Below are positions 53,250 to 61,749 of a stretch of 64,000 bases of DNA, piece by piece. The DNA lies in NCBI GenBank assembly GCA_963785585.1, contig CAWAVW010000003.1, positions 186,001-250,000 on the forward strand, given 5' to 3'. The notes under the pieces are model-generated. The model had not been told where the DNA came from. It did not search any database and saw only the letters and a list, made by a program, of their open reading frames with translations. This DNA is from Palsa-295 sp963785585. GTDB lineage: Bacteria; Acidobacteriota; Terriglobia; Acidiferrales; UBA7541. The position numbers were made by a program, and so were the translations under genes. Position 1 is the first letter of the stretch; every line of letters begins with the position of its first letter.

Positions 53250-55121
53250 ATGAGTGCTACTTCGTCCTCCGGCGCGTCGGCCGCCACCATCGCAAACATT
53301 ACTGAGAAAGCCAAGCTGCTGAGCATCTATTCGATGATGTCCACCACGGCTGCCGGATCAGGGCATCCAACGTCCTGCATGTCCGCCGCTCAACTGGCCG
53401 CCGGCGTGTTCTTCTACGCCATGAAGTTCGATCCGAAAAATGCGAATTCGAATAACGACGATCGCTTCGTTCTTTCCAAGGGACATGCCGCGCCGCTGCT
53501 CTATTCCGCGCTGGCCGAAGCCGGCGTGTTCCCCGTTTCGCGGGTGATGACTCTCCGCCAACTGACCAGCGAGCTCGAAGGCCACCCGACGCCCATCATC
53601 CACGGCGTGGACGCGGCGACAGGCTCCCTGGGGCAGGGACTGTCCGTTGCCGCCGGGCTTGCCATCGGCGCGCGCATGGACAAGAGCGATACGCGTGTGT
53701 ACGTAATGACTGGTGACGGCGAACTTGCCGAGGGCCAGATCTGGGAGGCAGCGGCGTTCGCCGCGTTCTACAAGCTCGATAACCTCACCGTTATTTGCGA
53801 CATCAACCGGCTCGGCCAAAGCGATCCTACGATGTACCAGCACGACATGGAGCGTTACCGCCTGAAGTTCGAGTCCGAAGGTTTTGCCACGCAAGTCATC
53901 AACGGTCACGACGTAGCCGCCGTGCTCGCAGCGCTCGATAAAGCCAAAGCCACAAAAGGCAAGCCGCAGGCCATCCTGGCCGAGACCATCAAGGGCCACG
54001 GGTTCAGCGAAGTCGCGGACAAGATGGGCTGGCATGGCAAGCCGTTCTCGAAGGAACAGCTCGCTGCGGCAATCAAGGAGTTGGGCGGCGGCCCCACCGT
54101 CCCGCCGGATCCGGGAATTTCCTACGCTCGCACATCGTTGCCCAAGCCGCCCGATTTTCCGCCCGCTCCCGCGCCGGAATACAAAGCCGACGCCAAAGTC
54201 GCCACGCGCGAAGCGTATGGCGACGCGCTAAAGCGCCTGGGCACCGTAAACAAGCAAGTCGTCGCGATTTCCGGCGACGTGAAAAACTCCACGTTCTCTG
54301 AGGTCTTCCAGGACGCCTATCCCGACCACTTCATTCAGGGCTACATCGCCGAACAAAACCTGGTAAGCGTTGCGGTGGGTCTGCAAGCGCGCGGCAAAGT
54401 GCCCTTTGCCGATACGTTTGCTTGTTTCCTTTCACGCGCGTACGACAACGTTCGCATGGCCGCCATCAGCCGCGCGAACATCAATTTGTGCGGCTCGCAC
54501 TGCGGCGTTTCGATCGGTGAAGATGGACCTTCGCAGATGGCGCTCGAAGACATCGCCATGTTCCGCGCGATTAACGACTCGGTCGTCTTTTATCCCGCCG
54601 ATGCCGTTTCCACGGAACGCCTGGTTGAATCGATGGCTCGCCGCCCGGGAATCAATTACCTGCGTACCTCGCGGCCAAAGTTCCCGATCCTGTATTCGAC
54701 GGCCGAAAAGTTCCCGTATCCCGGCTTCAAGGTTCTCGTGAAAAGTGCGCAGGATAAAGTCACCGTGATCGGTGCCGGCGTCACCTTGCACGAAGCTTTG
54801 AAAGCGGCGGAACAACTCAAAGCAGCCGGTACCGCCATTCGCGTGATCGATCTTTACTGCGTGAAGCCGATCGACGGAAAAGCTCTGGCCGCCGAAGTGG
54901 GCGCCACCGGCGGAAAGCTCATCACCGTGGAAGATCACTGGCCCGAAGGCGGATTGGGCGAAGCGGTCGTAACGGCCATGAACCAGGTCGGTGCGCCTCC
55001 TTCGAAGTTCACGCTGCTCGCCGTCACCGGCATGCCGCATTCCGGCAAGCCGGAAGAGCTCGTTGATAAATTCGGAATTTCGGCGCGCCACATCGTGGAC
55101 GCGGTGAAAGCGATCGTTTAG
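53250..55121 (+). CDS. tkt: Transketolase
   Basis: Thiamine diphosphate enzyme (623 aa) moving two-carbon units in the pentose phosphate pathway. Features: AGSGHPTSCMSAAQL, TGSLGQGLSVAAG, the ThDP motif MTGDGELAEGQIWEAA...CDINRLGQ, HGFSEV, and the pyrimidine-domain block DTFACFLSRAYDNVRMAAIS followed by GLPHSG-like GMPHSGKPEEL. The length is that of the shorter, vertebrate-like transketolases (about 620), rather than the 660-680 of E. coli TktA. AAAGGAG precedes the ATG. Confidence 0.93.
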   Translation: MSATSSSGASAATIANITEKAKLLSIYSMMSTTAAGSGHPTSCMSAAQLAAGVFFYAMKFDPKNANSNNDDRFVLSKGHAAPLLYSALAEAGVFPVSRVMTLRQLTSELEGHPTPIIHGVDAATGSLGQGLSVAAGLAIGARMDKSDTRVYVMTGDGELAEGQIWEAAAFAAFYKLDNLTVICDINRLGQSDPTMYQHDMERYRLKFESEGFATQVINGHDVAAVLAALDKAKATKGKPQAILAETIKGHGFSEVADKMGWHGKPFSKEQLAAAIKELGGGPTVPPDPGISYARTSLPKPPDFPPAPAPEYKADAKVATREAYGDALKRLGTVNKQVVAISGDVKNSTFSEVFQDAYPDHFIQGYIAEQNLVSVAVGLQARGKVPFADTFACFLSRAYDNVRMAAISRANINLCGSHCGVSIGEDGPSQMALEDIAMFRAINDSVVFYPADAVSTERLVESMARRPGINYLRTSRPKFPILYSTAEKFPYPGFKVLVKSAQDKVTVIGAGVTLHEALKAAEQLKAAGTAIRVIDLYCVKPIDGKALAAEVGATGGKLITVEDHWPEGGLGEAVVTAMNQVGAPPSKFTLLAVTGMPHSGKPEELVDKFGISARHIVDAVKAIV

Positions 55122-55189
55122 TTCGAGGTATCGGCCGAGTCGGCCGCGCATTCAAATCGGCGAAACGAAATTCGAGAGGACCCTACAGA

Positions 55190-55465
55190 GTGGCGGAAAA
55201 GCGGGTATTGGTAGGCGTGATTCCCGAAGCGGTCGTGATCGACGCGGGCGATCAGGTGGAATGGGTCTCGAACGCCGGGAACTTGAAAATCGAGTTCGAT
55301 TCGGCGCGTACTCCATTTTCCTCAAATATCTTTCAAGCTCCGCCGGGGGTTCGTCTGGTGACAGGACCAACGCGTCCCGGCCTGAATCCCGGGTCTTACA
55401 AGTACCGGCTCTCGTTGAATGACGTGATTCTTGCGCAGGGCGAAGTAATCATCCGCGAAAAGTAA
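55190..55465 (+). CDS. Small cupredoxin-like protein without copper ligands
   Basis: A 91-residue protein starting at GTG after GAGAGGA. It looks like a beta-sandwich of the cupredoxin type (VVIDAGDQVEWVSNAGNLKIEF, then NPGSYKYRLSLND and a final EVIIREK strand) but has neither His nor Cys anywhere, so it cannot bind copper like a plastocyanin. No signal peptide. I cannot assign a function. Confidence 0.6.
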   Translation: MAEKRVLVGVIPEAVVIDAGDQVEWVSNAGNLKIEFDSARTPFSSNIFQAPPGVRLVTGPTRPGLNPGSYKYRLSLNDVILAQGEVIIREK

Positions 55466-55519
55466 GCTAGTTCGTACGTCCCGCCTCAGTGAGCGGTTGC
55501 GTGGTTGCTGGTGACGAGG

Positions 55520-56071
55520 TCAGTCCCCAGCCGCGGCTGAGAAAGCCTTCTCGCGTTCTTGGGACACCGAATCCGCCAGCACGCGTCGCACCGGCGCAAG
55601 CATCGACGCAGGGACCGTTCTGTCGCTGGCGATCGCCAGGTCGGCCACCTTTCGCGGGTATTCTTTCCGGCGGTCGAGCCAAAGCCCAAATTCCTGCAGG
55701 ATGTCTCCCGCCATATTCGGATCGTCGGTCCGCTCGACTCCCCAGAAGCGCAGCCGTTCCTCGTTTTTCTGCAACAGTTGCAGCGATTCCTCGAGTTTTT
55801 TCATTGCGGCGTTGAACGACGACGCCAGAAAGTACGTGCTCAGCGACCATTCGCCTCGACCAAACGTGGCGCGGATGCGGATGTTGTACTTCCCGTTCTG
55901 ATTCTTTTCCATCGCACAACGGTACGTGTTTCCCTGCGAATTGCTCTTAACGGACATCTTGCTCCTCAGTCTTGGTTCCAAGTCAAATTTGGCGGAATGG
56001 TCCCAGCGATGGGCGGTCTTGGCGGCGCTGGGAACCACAGAGAGCTTGGTCTTTGATTTCTTCGTGCGCAT
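55520..56071 (-). CDS. Conserved-looking protein of unknown function
   Basis: A 183-residue basic cytoplasmic protein I do not recognise. It begins MRTKKSKTKLSVV, has a beta-rich centre (NTYRCAMEKNQNGKYNIRIRATFGRGEWSLSTYF) and a helical C-terminal half (FNAAMKKLEESLQLLQKNEERLRFW, and SMLAPVRRVLADSVSQEREKAF). The ATG at 56071 follows GAGGAG; an ATG eight codons upstream lacks that spacing. It is followed by the small cupredoxin-like gene tail to tail and preceded by ppiD on the same strand. Confidence 0.6.
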   Translation of the reverse strand: MRTKKSKTKLSVVPSAAKTAHRWDHSAKFDLEPRLRSKMSVKSNSQGNTYRCAMEKNQNGKYNIRIRATFGRGEWSLSTYFLASSFNAAMKKLEESLQLLQKNEERLRFWGVERTDDPNMAGDILQEFGLWLDRRKEYPRKVADLAIASDRTVPASMLAPVRRVLADSVSQEREKAFSAAAGD

Positions 56072-56216
56072 AGGACGCTCCTCAGAGTGGTGCAACGGGA
56101 TCTTCCAGAAGCTTGAGGCCGGGGGAAACCCCTGCCTGTGGACTGGGTGCCCCGCTGGCTACGGGACAGGCTCTGCGGATAGGAAAAGTCTAGCGGACGG
56201 CAATGCGTAGAGCAAG

Positions 56217-56250
56217 AGGAGACTTATTTTTCGTTAAGTCTCCTATTTTC
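56217..56250. terminator. Stem-loop after the PpiD-like gene
   Basis: AGGAGACTTA (56217-56226) pairs perfectly with TAAGTCTCCT (56235-56244). A T-rich tail (ATTTTC TTATTTTT) follows on the plus side. The PpiD gene ends at 56264 and reads leftwards, where the tail is weaker, so the hairpin may act mainly as a 3' barrier. Confidence 0.55.
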
Positions 56251-56263
56251 TTATTTTTACGGC

Positions 56264-58198
56264 CTAAGACGTGGAGGAGAGACGCTTCACCGCATCGGCG
56301 TTGATCGTCAGCTTGCCTTCCTTCTTCAGACGGTCTTCGAGCGCCGTTCGGAAGGCATCGTACGCCGCCGCCTGCTTGGTTTGCATCAGTTGCTGCTTGA
56401 TTTGGTCCGATTGCAGGATTAATTCGGCCGGATTTGCCGCGTCATGCGCCACAACCCGGTACACGATCCAATTTCCGCCCTCGAGCTTCGGCGCGCTTAC
56501 TTGCCCCACGTTCATGGTGAACGCCGAATCGATCGACTGAGCCGAGCCGACGTCGGGAATTGTGCCGGTGCGCGAGAAAGCATCCGGCGTTTTCGTCGCC
56601 AGTCCCAGCGACTTCGCAGCCTTGTTAAAATCTTCTCCGCCCTGCGCCAGCTTGGCGAGTTCGTCCGCCTTGTTCTTGGCAAGTTCCGCGGCCTTTTCCA
56701 TCTGGTAGTCGGCCAACACCCGGTCCCTTACTTCGGCGAGTGTGCCGGCATGCGCGGCCTGAATCTCTTTTGGCGTGATAATGATGTAGCCGCGATCGAT
56801 CTGAATTGGCTGGCTGAGCTCGCCCTTGCTCAGCTGAAACAGGCTGGTGTGCAGTTCCGGTGTGTTGCCCAGCGTTCCGATCGGGTCGGTCACCGACGCC
56901 GGCGGCGTATCGCCCAGCTCCAGATTAAATTTCTTCGCCAGATCGTCCAGCGACTGGTGATTCGACTGGCGGATCGCAGCCGCCAGTTGGTTCGCTTCGT
57001 CGGAAGCCTTCGCGCTAACCTTCGCGTAAAGCACAGCGGGCCCGATCGTGCTCCGAACTTCATCCAGAGTCTTCGTGCGCGCCGTTTCGTGGTCCAGAAC
57101 CTTGATAATGTGAAATCCGTACTGCGTCTTCACCAGGTCCGAAATGGAACCTTTGGGTAGCGTGAACGCGGCTTGCTGGAACTCCGGAACCGTCTGCCCC
57201 TCGACAATCCAGCCCAGGTCGCCGCCCTTTGGCTTGGTGGCGTCGTCTTCGGAGAATTTCTTGGCAAGATCCTCGAAATTCGCGCCGCTCTTCGCCTTCT
57301 TCAGCACATCCTCGGCTTTCTGCCGGATTTCCGCGATTTCAGCGTCCGTTTTGCCGATCGTTTTGAACAGGATGTGCTCGGCGTGCACGCGGTTCTCGAC
57401 CTTGTATTCATCAATGTGGTCGTTGTAATAAGCCTTCAAATCCTCGTCCGTCACGGGAATCGTGGGAGCCAGCTTCGTCGGATCGAGCAGCGCGTAGCGC
57501 GCCGAACGTTTTTCCGGTACCTGGTACTTCGAAGCATTCTTATTGAAGTACGCGGTTAGCTCGGCCTCGGTCGGCTGAATCGTCGAGGAGAGTTCCGCCG
57601 GCTTCACCATCGCGTATTCGATTTGCACCTTTTCATTGCGGCGATGGAATTCGCGATCGATCTCCTCCGAACTCACGTTCACCGAATCGGTTACGAGCTG
57701 ATGGAATTTTTCCTGCAGCATCTGGTCGCGCAGGAATTTCTCAAAATCCTCCACGGACATTCCCGTGCGTGTCTGCACCTCGCTGGCGTAGCGGTCTTTC
57801 AACCAGGTATCGCCGTTCCACGCGGTTGGCAGGATCTGCTTAATGCGATTCGTCATTTCCTCGGGTGTGACGGACAGGCCCAAACGCTTGCCTTCCAGCT
57901 CCAGCGCATGCTGGAAAACCATCTGATCGAGAACCTGCTTGGCGTACAACCCCTTCAGCATGGGAGGCACATCTTGTCCGCGCAACGCCATCGAGAGCTG
58001 CCGTTGAACGTCCGCGACGCTGATGTCTTCGCCGCCGACGGTCGCCGCCGCTTGCGGATTATTGCTCAGCGCCGAACTGCCGAGTCCGGGGATGAGGTAC
58101 GTGAGCATGCTCAGGCAAATGATGCCGAGCAGAATGCTCATGGTGATTTTGATCCACCGGTTCCGGTCTAGATCGCGTTGCTGAATGCTTTTCAACAT
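56264..58198 (-). CDS. PpiD-like periplasmic foldase (peptidyl-prolyl isomerase)
   Basis: A 644-residue membrane-anchored foldase. N-terminal helix (about 19-40: ITMSILLGIICLSMLTYLIPG) anchors it in the inner membrane. Then a SurA-like chaperone domain, a parvulin domain (about 260-360: VHAEHILFKTIGKTDAE, FSEDDATKPKGGDLGWI, VKTQYGFHIIKVLD), and a second repeat (from about 440: ELSQPIQIDRGYIIITP) less parvulin-like. It helps outer-membrane and secreted proteins fold, in keeping with the BamA/TamB cluster elsewhere in the window. Confidence 0.9.
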   Translation of the reverse strand: MLKSIQQRDLDRNRWIKITMSILLGIICLSMLTYLIPGLGSSALSNNPQAAATVGGEDISVADVQRQLSMALRGQDVPPMLKGLYAKQVLDQMVFQHALELEGKRLGLSVTPEEMTNRIKQILPTAWNGDTWLKDRYASEVQTRTGMSVEDFEKFLRDQMLQEKFHQLVTDSVNVSSEEIDREFHRRNEKVQIEYAMVKPAELSSTIQPTEAELTAYFNKNASKYQVPEKRSARYALLDPTKLAPTIPVTDEDLKAYYNDHIDEYKVENRVHAEHILFKTIGKTDAEIAEIRQKAEDVLKKAKSGANFEDLAKKFSEDDATKPKGGDLGWIVEGQTVPEFQQAAFTLPKGSISDLVKTQYGFHIIKVLDHETARTKTLDEVRSTIGPAVLYAKVSAKASDEANQLAAAIRQSNHQSLDDLAKKFNLELGDTPPASVTDPIGTLGNTPELHTSLFQLSKGELSQPIQIDRGYIIITPKEIQAAHAGTLAEVRDRVLADYQMEKAAELAKNKADELAKLAQGGEDFNKAAKSLGLATKTPDAFSRTGTIPDVGSAQSIDSAFTMNVGQVSAPKLEGGNWIVYRVVAHDAANPAELILQSDQIKQQLMQTKQAAAYDAFRTALEDRLKKEGKLTINADAVKRLSSTS

Positions 58199-58304
58199 GA
58201 CTGTAGGCGGCTCTCCCAGAGCGCTGGCAAAGCCTTAAGTATATCGAGTAGGGGCTTGCGGCTCAATGGGATTCCAAGGATCCCGCCGCGGCAAAGCGCT
58301 CGCG

Positions 58305-58784
58305 CTAGCCGCCGTATTCCCACGGAGAGTCCGTAACGGTCAGCGGCTCGATCGGGCCTCGAAACGCCGCTTCGGTCGCTTCGAGCAACACCAGGGCGTG
58401 ATCTCCATGCTTATCGGAAATCTCCACAACGGAACATTCAAGGTACGCGCGCAGGTTTGTCAGCACGGGTGCTGAATTTCGCCCATCGGAAAACGGCTCG
58501 CCGTTCAGTTGCCCGCCGGAATAGCTCGTTTTGGCGAAAAACTTTTGGGCCAGCTCCTGCTGGTCGGCCGCCAAAATGTGCAGCACGGCGATTTTGCTCG
58601 CCGATAGGCACTGAAATACGTTTCCGTCTTTCCGCAGCGCAGCCATCAGCAGCGGCGGCTTGAAAGAGGCCTGCGAAACCCAGGTAATCGTCGCGGCGCC
58701 GTACTTCTCACCGCTTCGGGACGTGAGAACGTACATACCGTTTGTCACCAGGCGCATCACTTTCTGTTTTGCTTTTTGATCCAT
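58305..58784 (-). CDS. Flavin reductase-like domain protein
   Basis: A 159-residue FMN-binding protein of the flavin reductase/HpaC family. It has NGMYVLTSRSGEKYGAATITWVSQASFKPPLLMAAL, the usual start of the split-barrel, and FQCLSASKIAVLHILAADQQELAQKF. It may use NAD(P)H to reduce FMN for a monooxygenase; no partner is adjacent. Start at 58784 is a TTG/ATG region without a strong Shine-Dalgarno site. Confidence 0.85.
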   Translation of the reverse strand: MDQKAKQKVMRLVTNGMYVLTSRSGEKYGAATITWVSQASFKPPLLMAALRKDGNVFQCLSASKIAVLHILAADQQELAQKFFAKTSYSGGQLNGEPFSDGRNSAPVLTNLRAYLECSVVEISDKHGDHALVLLEATEAAFRGPIEPLTVTDSPWEYGG

Positions 58785-58878
58785 GGATTAGATCGTCGAG
58801 GATTCTGAGCGCGGCAACCAATCTACCACCGGACGGCGTAGGCGGATCGCCGCCCGGCGAATCGATTCGCGAAGAGCT

Positions 58879-61167
58879 TCAGCTTCCCTGTGTGAGCTGG
58901 CTCAAGGCCTTCTTCACTTCTTCAGATTCGGGGCCGTTGGGCGCAACCTTCAGCGCGTAGTCCAGTTCCGTTTTCGCCAGATCAAACTTGTTGGTCTTTT
59001 GATAGGCGAGCCCGAGATGGTAGTGATAGGTGGCGCTGTCGGGATTGGCCTTGATCGCCTCCTGGAACAGATCGACCGATGCGTCGTACACGCCTTGTTT
59101 GTAGTATGCCCATCCGAGTGTGTCCGCCGAATTCGGAGAGTCCGGCATGCCCTTTCGGCCCGTTTGTGCCAGCGAAAACGCGACGCTCAAATCTCCCCCG
59201 TGCTCGAGCATCAGGTAAGAAAGATTATTCGCGGCCAGGCCGTAATCCGGCTGAATCCCCAGCGCTTTCTTGTAAAGATCCTCGGCTTCCTGCCATTGAT
59301 TGCGCGTTTCCAGCAGGCTTCCGAGCGCTACGTACACGCGAACGTCACGGGGATTCGTCTGCAAAGCTTTGCGATAGCCGTCAATCGCCTGATCGACCTC
59401 GCCCCGGGATATCTGAACGCTTGAGAGCATCAGGAACGCGTTCATGTTGTTCTGGTCGAGTTGAACCGCTTTCTGAAATGCCTCCTCCGCCTTCGTCGAA
59501 TCCTGGTTGCGGAGTTCGACCTGGCCCAGCAGCACGTACAGCGCGCTGTTGTTCGGCAGACGGGCAATCTGCGCTTGCACCAGTTGCAATGCCTTCGCCG
59601 GTTGTTTCTTTGCCAGGGCTACGTTGATCGTGCCGGTGATGGCGTCATAAGCGTTTGGATTTTTCTGCAGCGCGTCGGAATATGCCTTCTCCGCTTCGTC
59701 ATATTTCTTCTCGGCGAACAGCAGATCGCCCATTCGCGCGTATCCCGTCGGATTGTCCGGAGCCACGCTGATCGCTCGCTTCACATCCGCCATCGCCCCG
59801 GCTGGATCCTTCTTCATCAGCAACGCTTGCGCGTGCAGGATGTATCCTTCCGGCGAACGGGGCTCGAGCATCATCAGCTTTCCGCTGTTGTCTTCCAGTG
59901 TCGATACGTCTCCCTTGCGAATCGCCATGGACGCCAGCGCGCGAATCGGATCGGTCATCGTCGGTTGAAGCTCGGACGCCCGCTTCCATTCCGTCTGCGC
60001 CTGGCCCATGTTCTGCATGGCGTAATACGCGACGCCCAAATGATAGTGCGCCGTTGCGCTGTCCGGCGCGTTCTTCACCGCTTGTTCCAGCACATGGACG
60101 GCATCCGGCGTCTTCCCCTGGCGCAGTAGAATTTGGCCCTGGATTGTCATCACGCCCGGATCAGAAGGATTGTTCTTCAGCAGTGCGTCTGCGACTTTCG
60201 ACGCCTGGTCCATTTGGTTTTGCTGAAATAAAAGCTGTGCGTACATTTTTCCGACGATCGGGTCTTTCGGATGTGCCGCATAAACCGACGCCAGCTCGGC
60301 GAGGGCTTTGTCCCACTGCTGTTGGCTCAGGTAATATTCGGCCAGCATGCGATAGCCGGCGGGATTGTCTTTCAGCGCGGACGTCGCGTCGCGCAGAGTT
60401 TGCTCCGCGGCATCTTTTTTCCCTTCGGTTAAATACAGCCCGGCGAGGGACGCGCGAGGGAGCGGGTTTTGCGGGTCGAGGGTAATCGCCGATTGGTATT
60501 GCTTCTCGGCCTCCGGCCACCGTTTCTGCCGCTGGAAGAAATTTCCCAACGCCAGCGCGGCCTGAATGGATTTCGGGTCCAACGACACGGCTTTCCGGTA
60601 GCTTTGCTCCGCGGCCGCTAAGTCCTTCGATTTTTCCTGAACGACGGCCAGATTCAGATAGGGCTGCGCCGCATTCGGATCGAGCTGGACGGCCTTCGTG
60701 CCCTCGGCCAGTGCTTTCGGAAAATTGCCCTCCGAAGCATCGGCGCTTGAAAGAATCATTTGTGCTTGGGGATTTTCGGGCGCGATTTTCAGCACTGCTT
60801 CGGCGCGTTCGCGTGCCTCGGAAACTTTTCCGACTGCTAAAAACAGATTTCCCAGATCCACTTGTGCTTGCAAGTTCGAAGGATCGAGCGATGTCGTGGC
60901 CAGTAGTTCCGGGTACACGCGCGCCCAATCGCCTTCTTTCGTGTACGTTTTCGCCAGGCCGTAATGTGCGTCCGCGAATTTCGAGTCGATCTGAAGAGCG
61001 TTCTGATACTCGATGGAAGCTTCGCGGTATTTTGCCTGTTGGAAATAGGCCTCGCCCTTTTCGTAATGGTTCTTCTTCAAGACCTGCGGATCTCGTGTGC
61101 ATCCAAAAAGAAGCGCGCACGCCAGCGCCATCTGCAAACCAATCGCGCGTTGCCGGGGCAATTTCAT
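58879..61167 (-). CDS. TPR-repeat lipoprotein
   Basis: A 762-residue lipoprotein with lipobox LLFGC (Cys 23) followed by about 19-20 TPR units across the whole length (for example AKYREASIEYQNALQIDSKFADAHYGLAK, and DPSNLQAQVDLGNLFLAVGKV). It resembles the TPR lipoproteins (PrsT/BcsC-N type) found in exopolysaccharide and exosortase-linked systems, where they sit between the inner and outer membrane. GAGGA precedes the ATG at 61167; a longer frame to 61239 has no ribosome site. It is divergent from the regulator and Wza-like genes, suggesting one functional locus. Confidence 0.85.
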   Translation of the reverse strand: MKLPRQRAIGLQMALACALLFGCTRDPQVLKKNHYEKGEAYFQQAKYREASIEYQNALQIDSKFADAHYGLAKTYTKEGDWARVYPELLATTSLDPSNLQAQVDLGNLFLAVGKVSEARERAEAVLKIAPENPQAQMILSSADASEGNFPKALAEGTKAVQLDPNAAQPYLNLAVVQEKSKDLAAAEQSYRKAVSLDPKSIQAALALGNFFQRQKRWPEAEKQYQSAITLDPQNPLPRASLAGLYLTEGKKDAAEQTLRDATSALKDNPAGYRMLAEYYLSQQQWDKALAELASVYAAHPKDPIVGKMYAQLLFQQNQMDQASKVADALLKNNPSDPGVMTIQGQILLRQGKTPDAVHVLEQAVKNAPDSATAHYHLGVAYYAMQNMGQAQTEWKRASELQPTMTDPIRALASMAIRKGDVSTLEDNSGKLMMLEPRSPEGYILHAQALLMKKDPAGAMADVKRAISVAPDNPTGYARMGDLLFAEKKYDEAEKAYSDALQKNPNAYDAITGTINVALAKKQPAKALQLVQAQIARLPNNSALYVLLGQVELRNQDSTKAEEAFQKAVQLDQNNMNAFLMLSSVQISRGEVDQAIDGYRKALQTNPRDVRVYVALGSLLETRNQWQEAEDLYKKALGIQPDYGLAANNLSYLMLEHGGDLSVAFSLAQTGRKGMPDSPNSADTLGWAYYKQGVYDASVDLFQEAIKANPDSATYHYHLGLAYQKTNKFDLAKTELDYALKVAPNGPESEEVKKALSQLTQGS

Positions 61168-61585
61168 AATGTCCTCGCGAGCTTGTGAGTTCGTGGCCGA
61201 ATTATCGCACGATTCCGTACCAAGGGCGGAGCCGTCCATTCATCGAGCTGTATTTCCCCATGAACGATCCCGATGACCCATCGCCCGGTGCCCAAGCCTC
61301 TCGTTTTCTTCTGGTTACACGGGTCGCTGCCGTTGCCTATCCGCAATGCCAGACTCTCAAACCGAACCCGCACTTTGAACCGAATGGAAGTGCAGCCCAT
61401 GTTTGGATGATCACATTAAACCTATTATTTTCATAGTTTTAAAGATTCGTCTTTCGTTCCGATTCACCTCGCGAACCTCACTCGCCTTGTCATGGCGAAA
61501 GGGAAGAAAAGGAAAGAAATTTTCTCTTTCATGGAAGGTTCTTGGGAGAAACCCTCAATGTACTAGTACTACAAATCGGTACAGC

Positions 61586-61614
61586 TTGACTCTCTGGACG
61601 GGAAACAATAGGGT
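61586..61614 (+). promoter_or_regulatory. Possible sigma-70 promoter of the AAA+ regulator operon
   Basis: TTGACT at 61586-61591, a 17-base spacer, and TAGGGT at 61609-61614. The -35 matches five of six positions; the -10 three of six. The perfect palindrome GTACTAGTAC ends 16 bases upstream. Confidence 0.35.
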
Positions 61615-61651
61615 TATTCTGACTTTAGCCGACTCCCCACGCTTCTGGCGC

Positions 61652-61666
61652 TGGCATCCACCGTGC
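61652..61666 (+). promoter_or_regulatory. Sigma-54-like -24/-12 element
   Basis: TGGCATCCACCGTGC keeps the invariant GG and GC spaced by ten bases and matches about eight of eleven consensus positions (TGGCACG-N4-TTGC). It would start transcription about 70 bases before the regulator gene. Confidence 0.3.
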
Positions 61667-61749
61667 AAACAACCCGATTGCAATCAATCGTACTATCGCG
61701 CTTGCACAGGCGAGTATCGAAAATCAAAGACGACAGGGCGCATGTAAGT

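Larger units (their letters stand above)
61168..61749. other. Divergent intergenic region upstream of the AAA+ regulator
   Basis: 582 bases without a credible gene; short open frames here lack ribosome sites. The part 61400-61620 is richer in A and T than the neighbourhood. I see a palindrome GTACTAGTAC at 61560-61569, a possible sigma-70 promoter at 61586-61614, and a sigma-54-like GG-N10-GC element at 61652-61666. Confidence 0.5.

Noticed and set aside
61185..61436. 83-residue frame in the large divergent region before the AAA+ regulator
   Set aside because: No ribosome site and no recognisable domain; it runs over the promoter region of the TPR gene.
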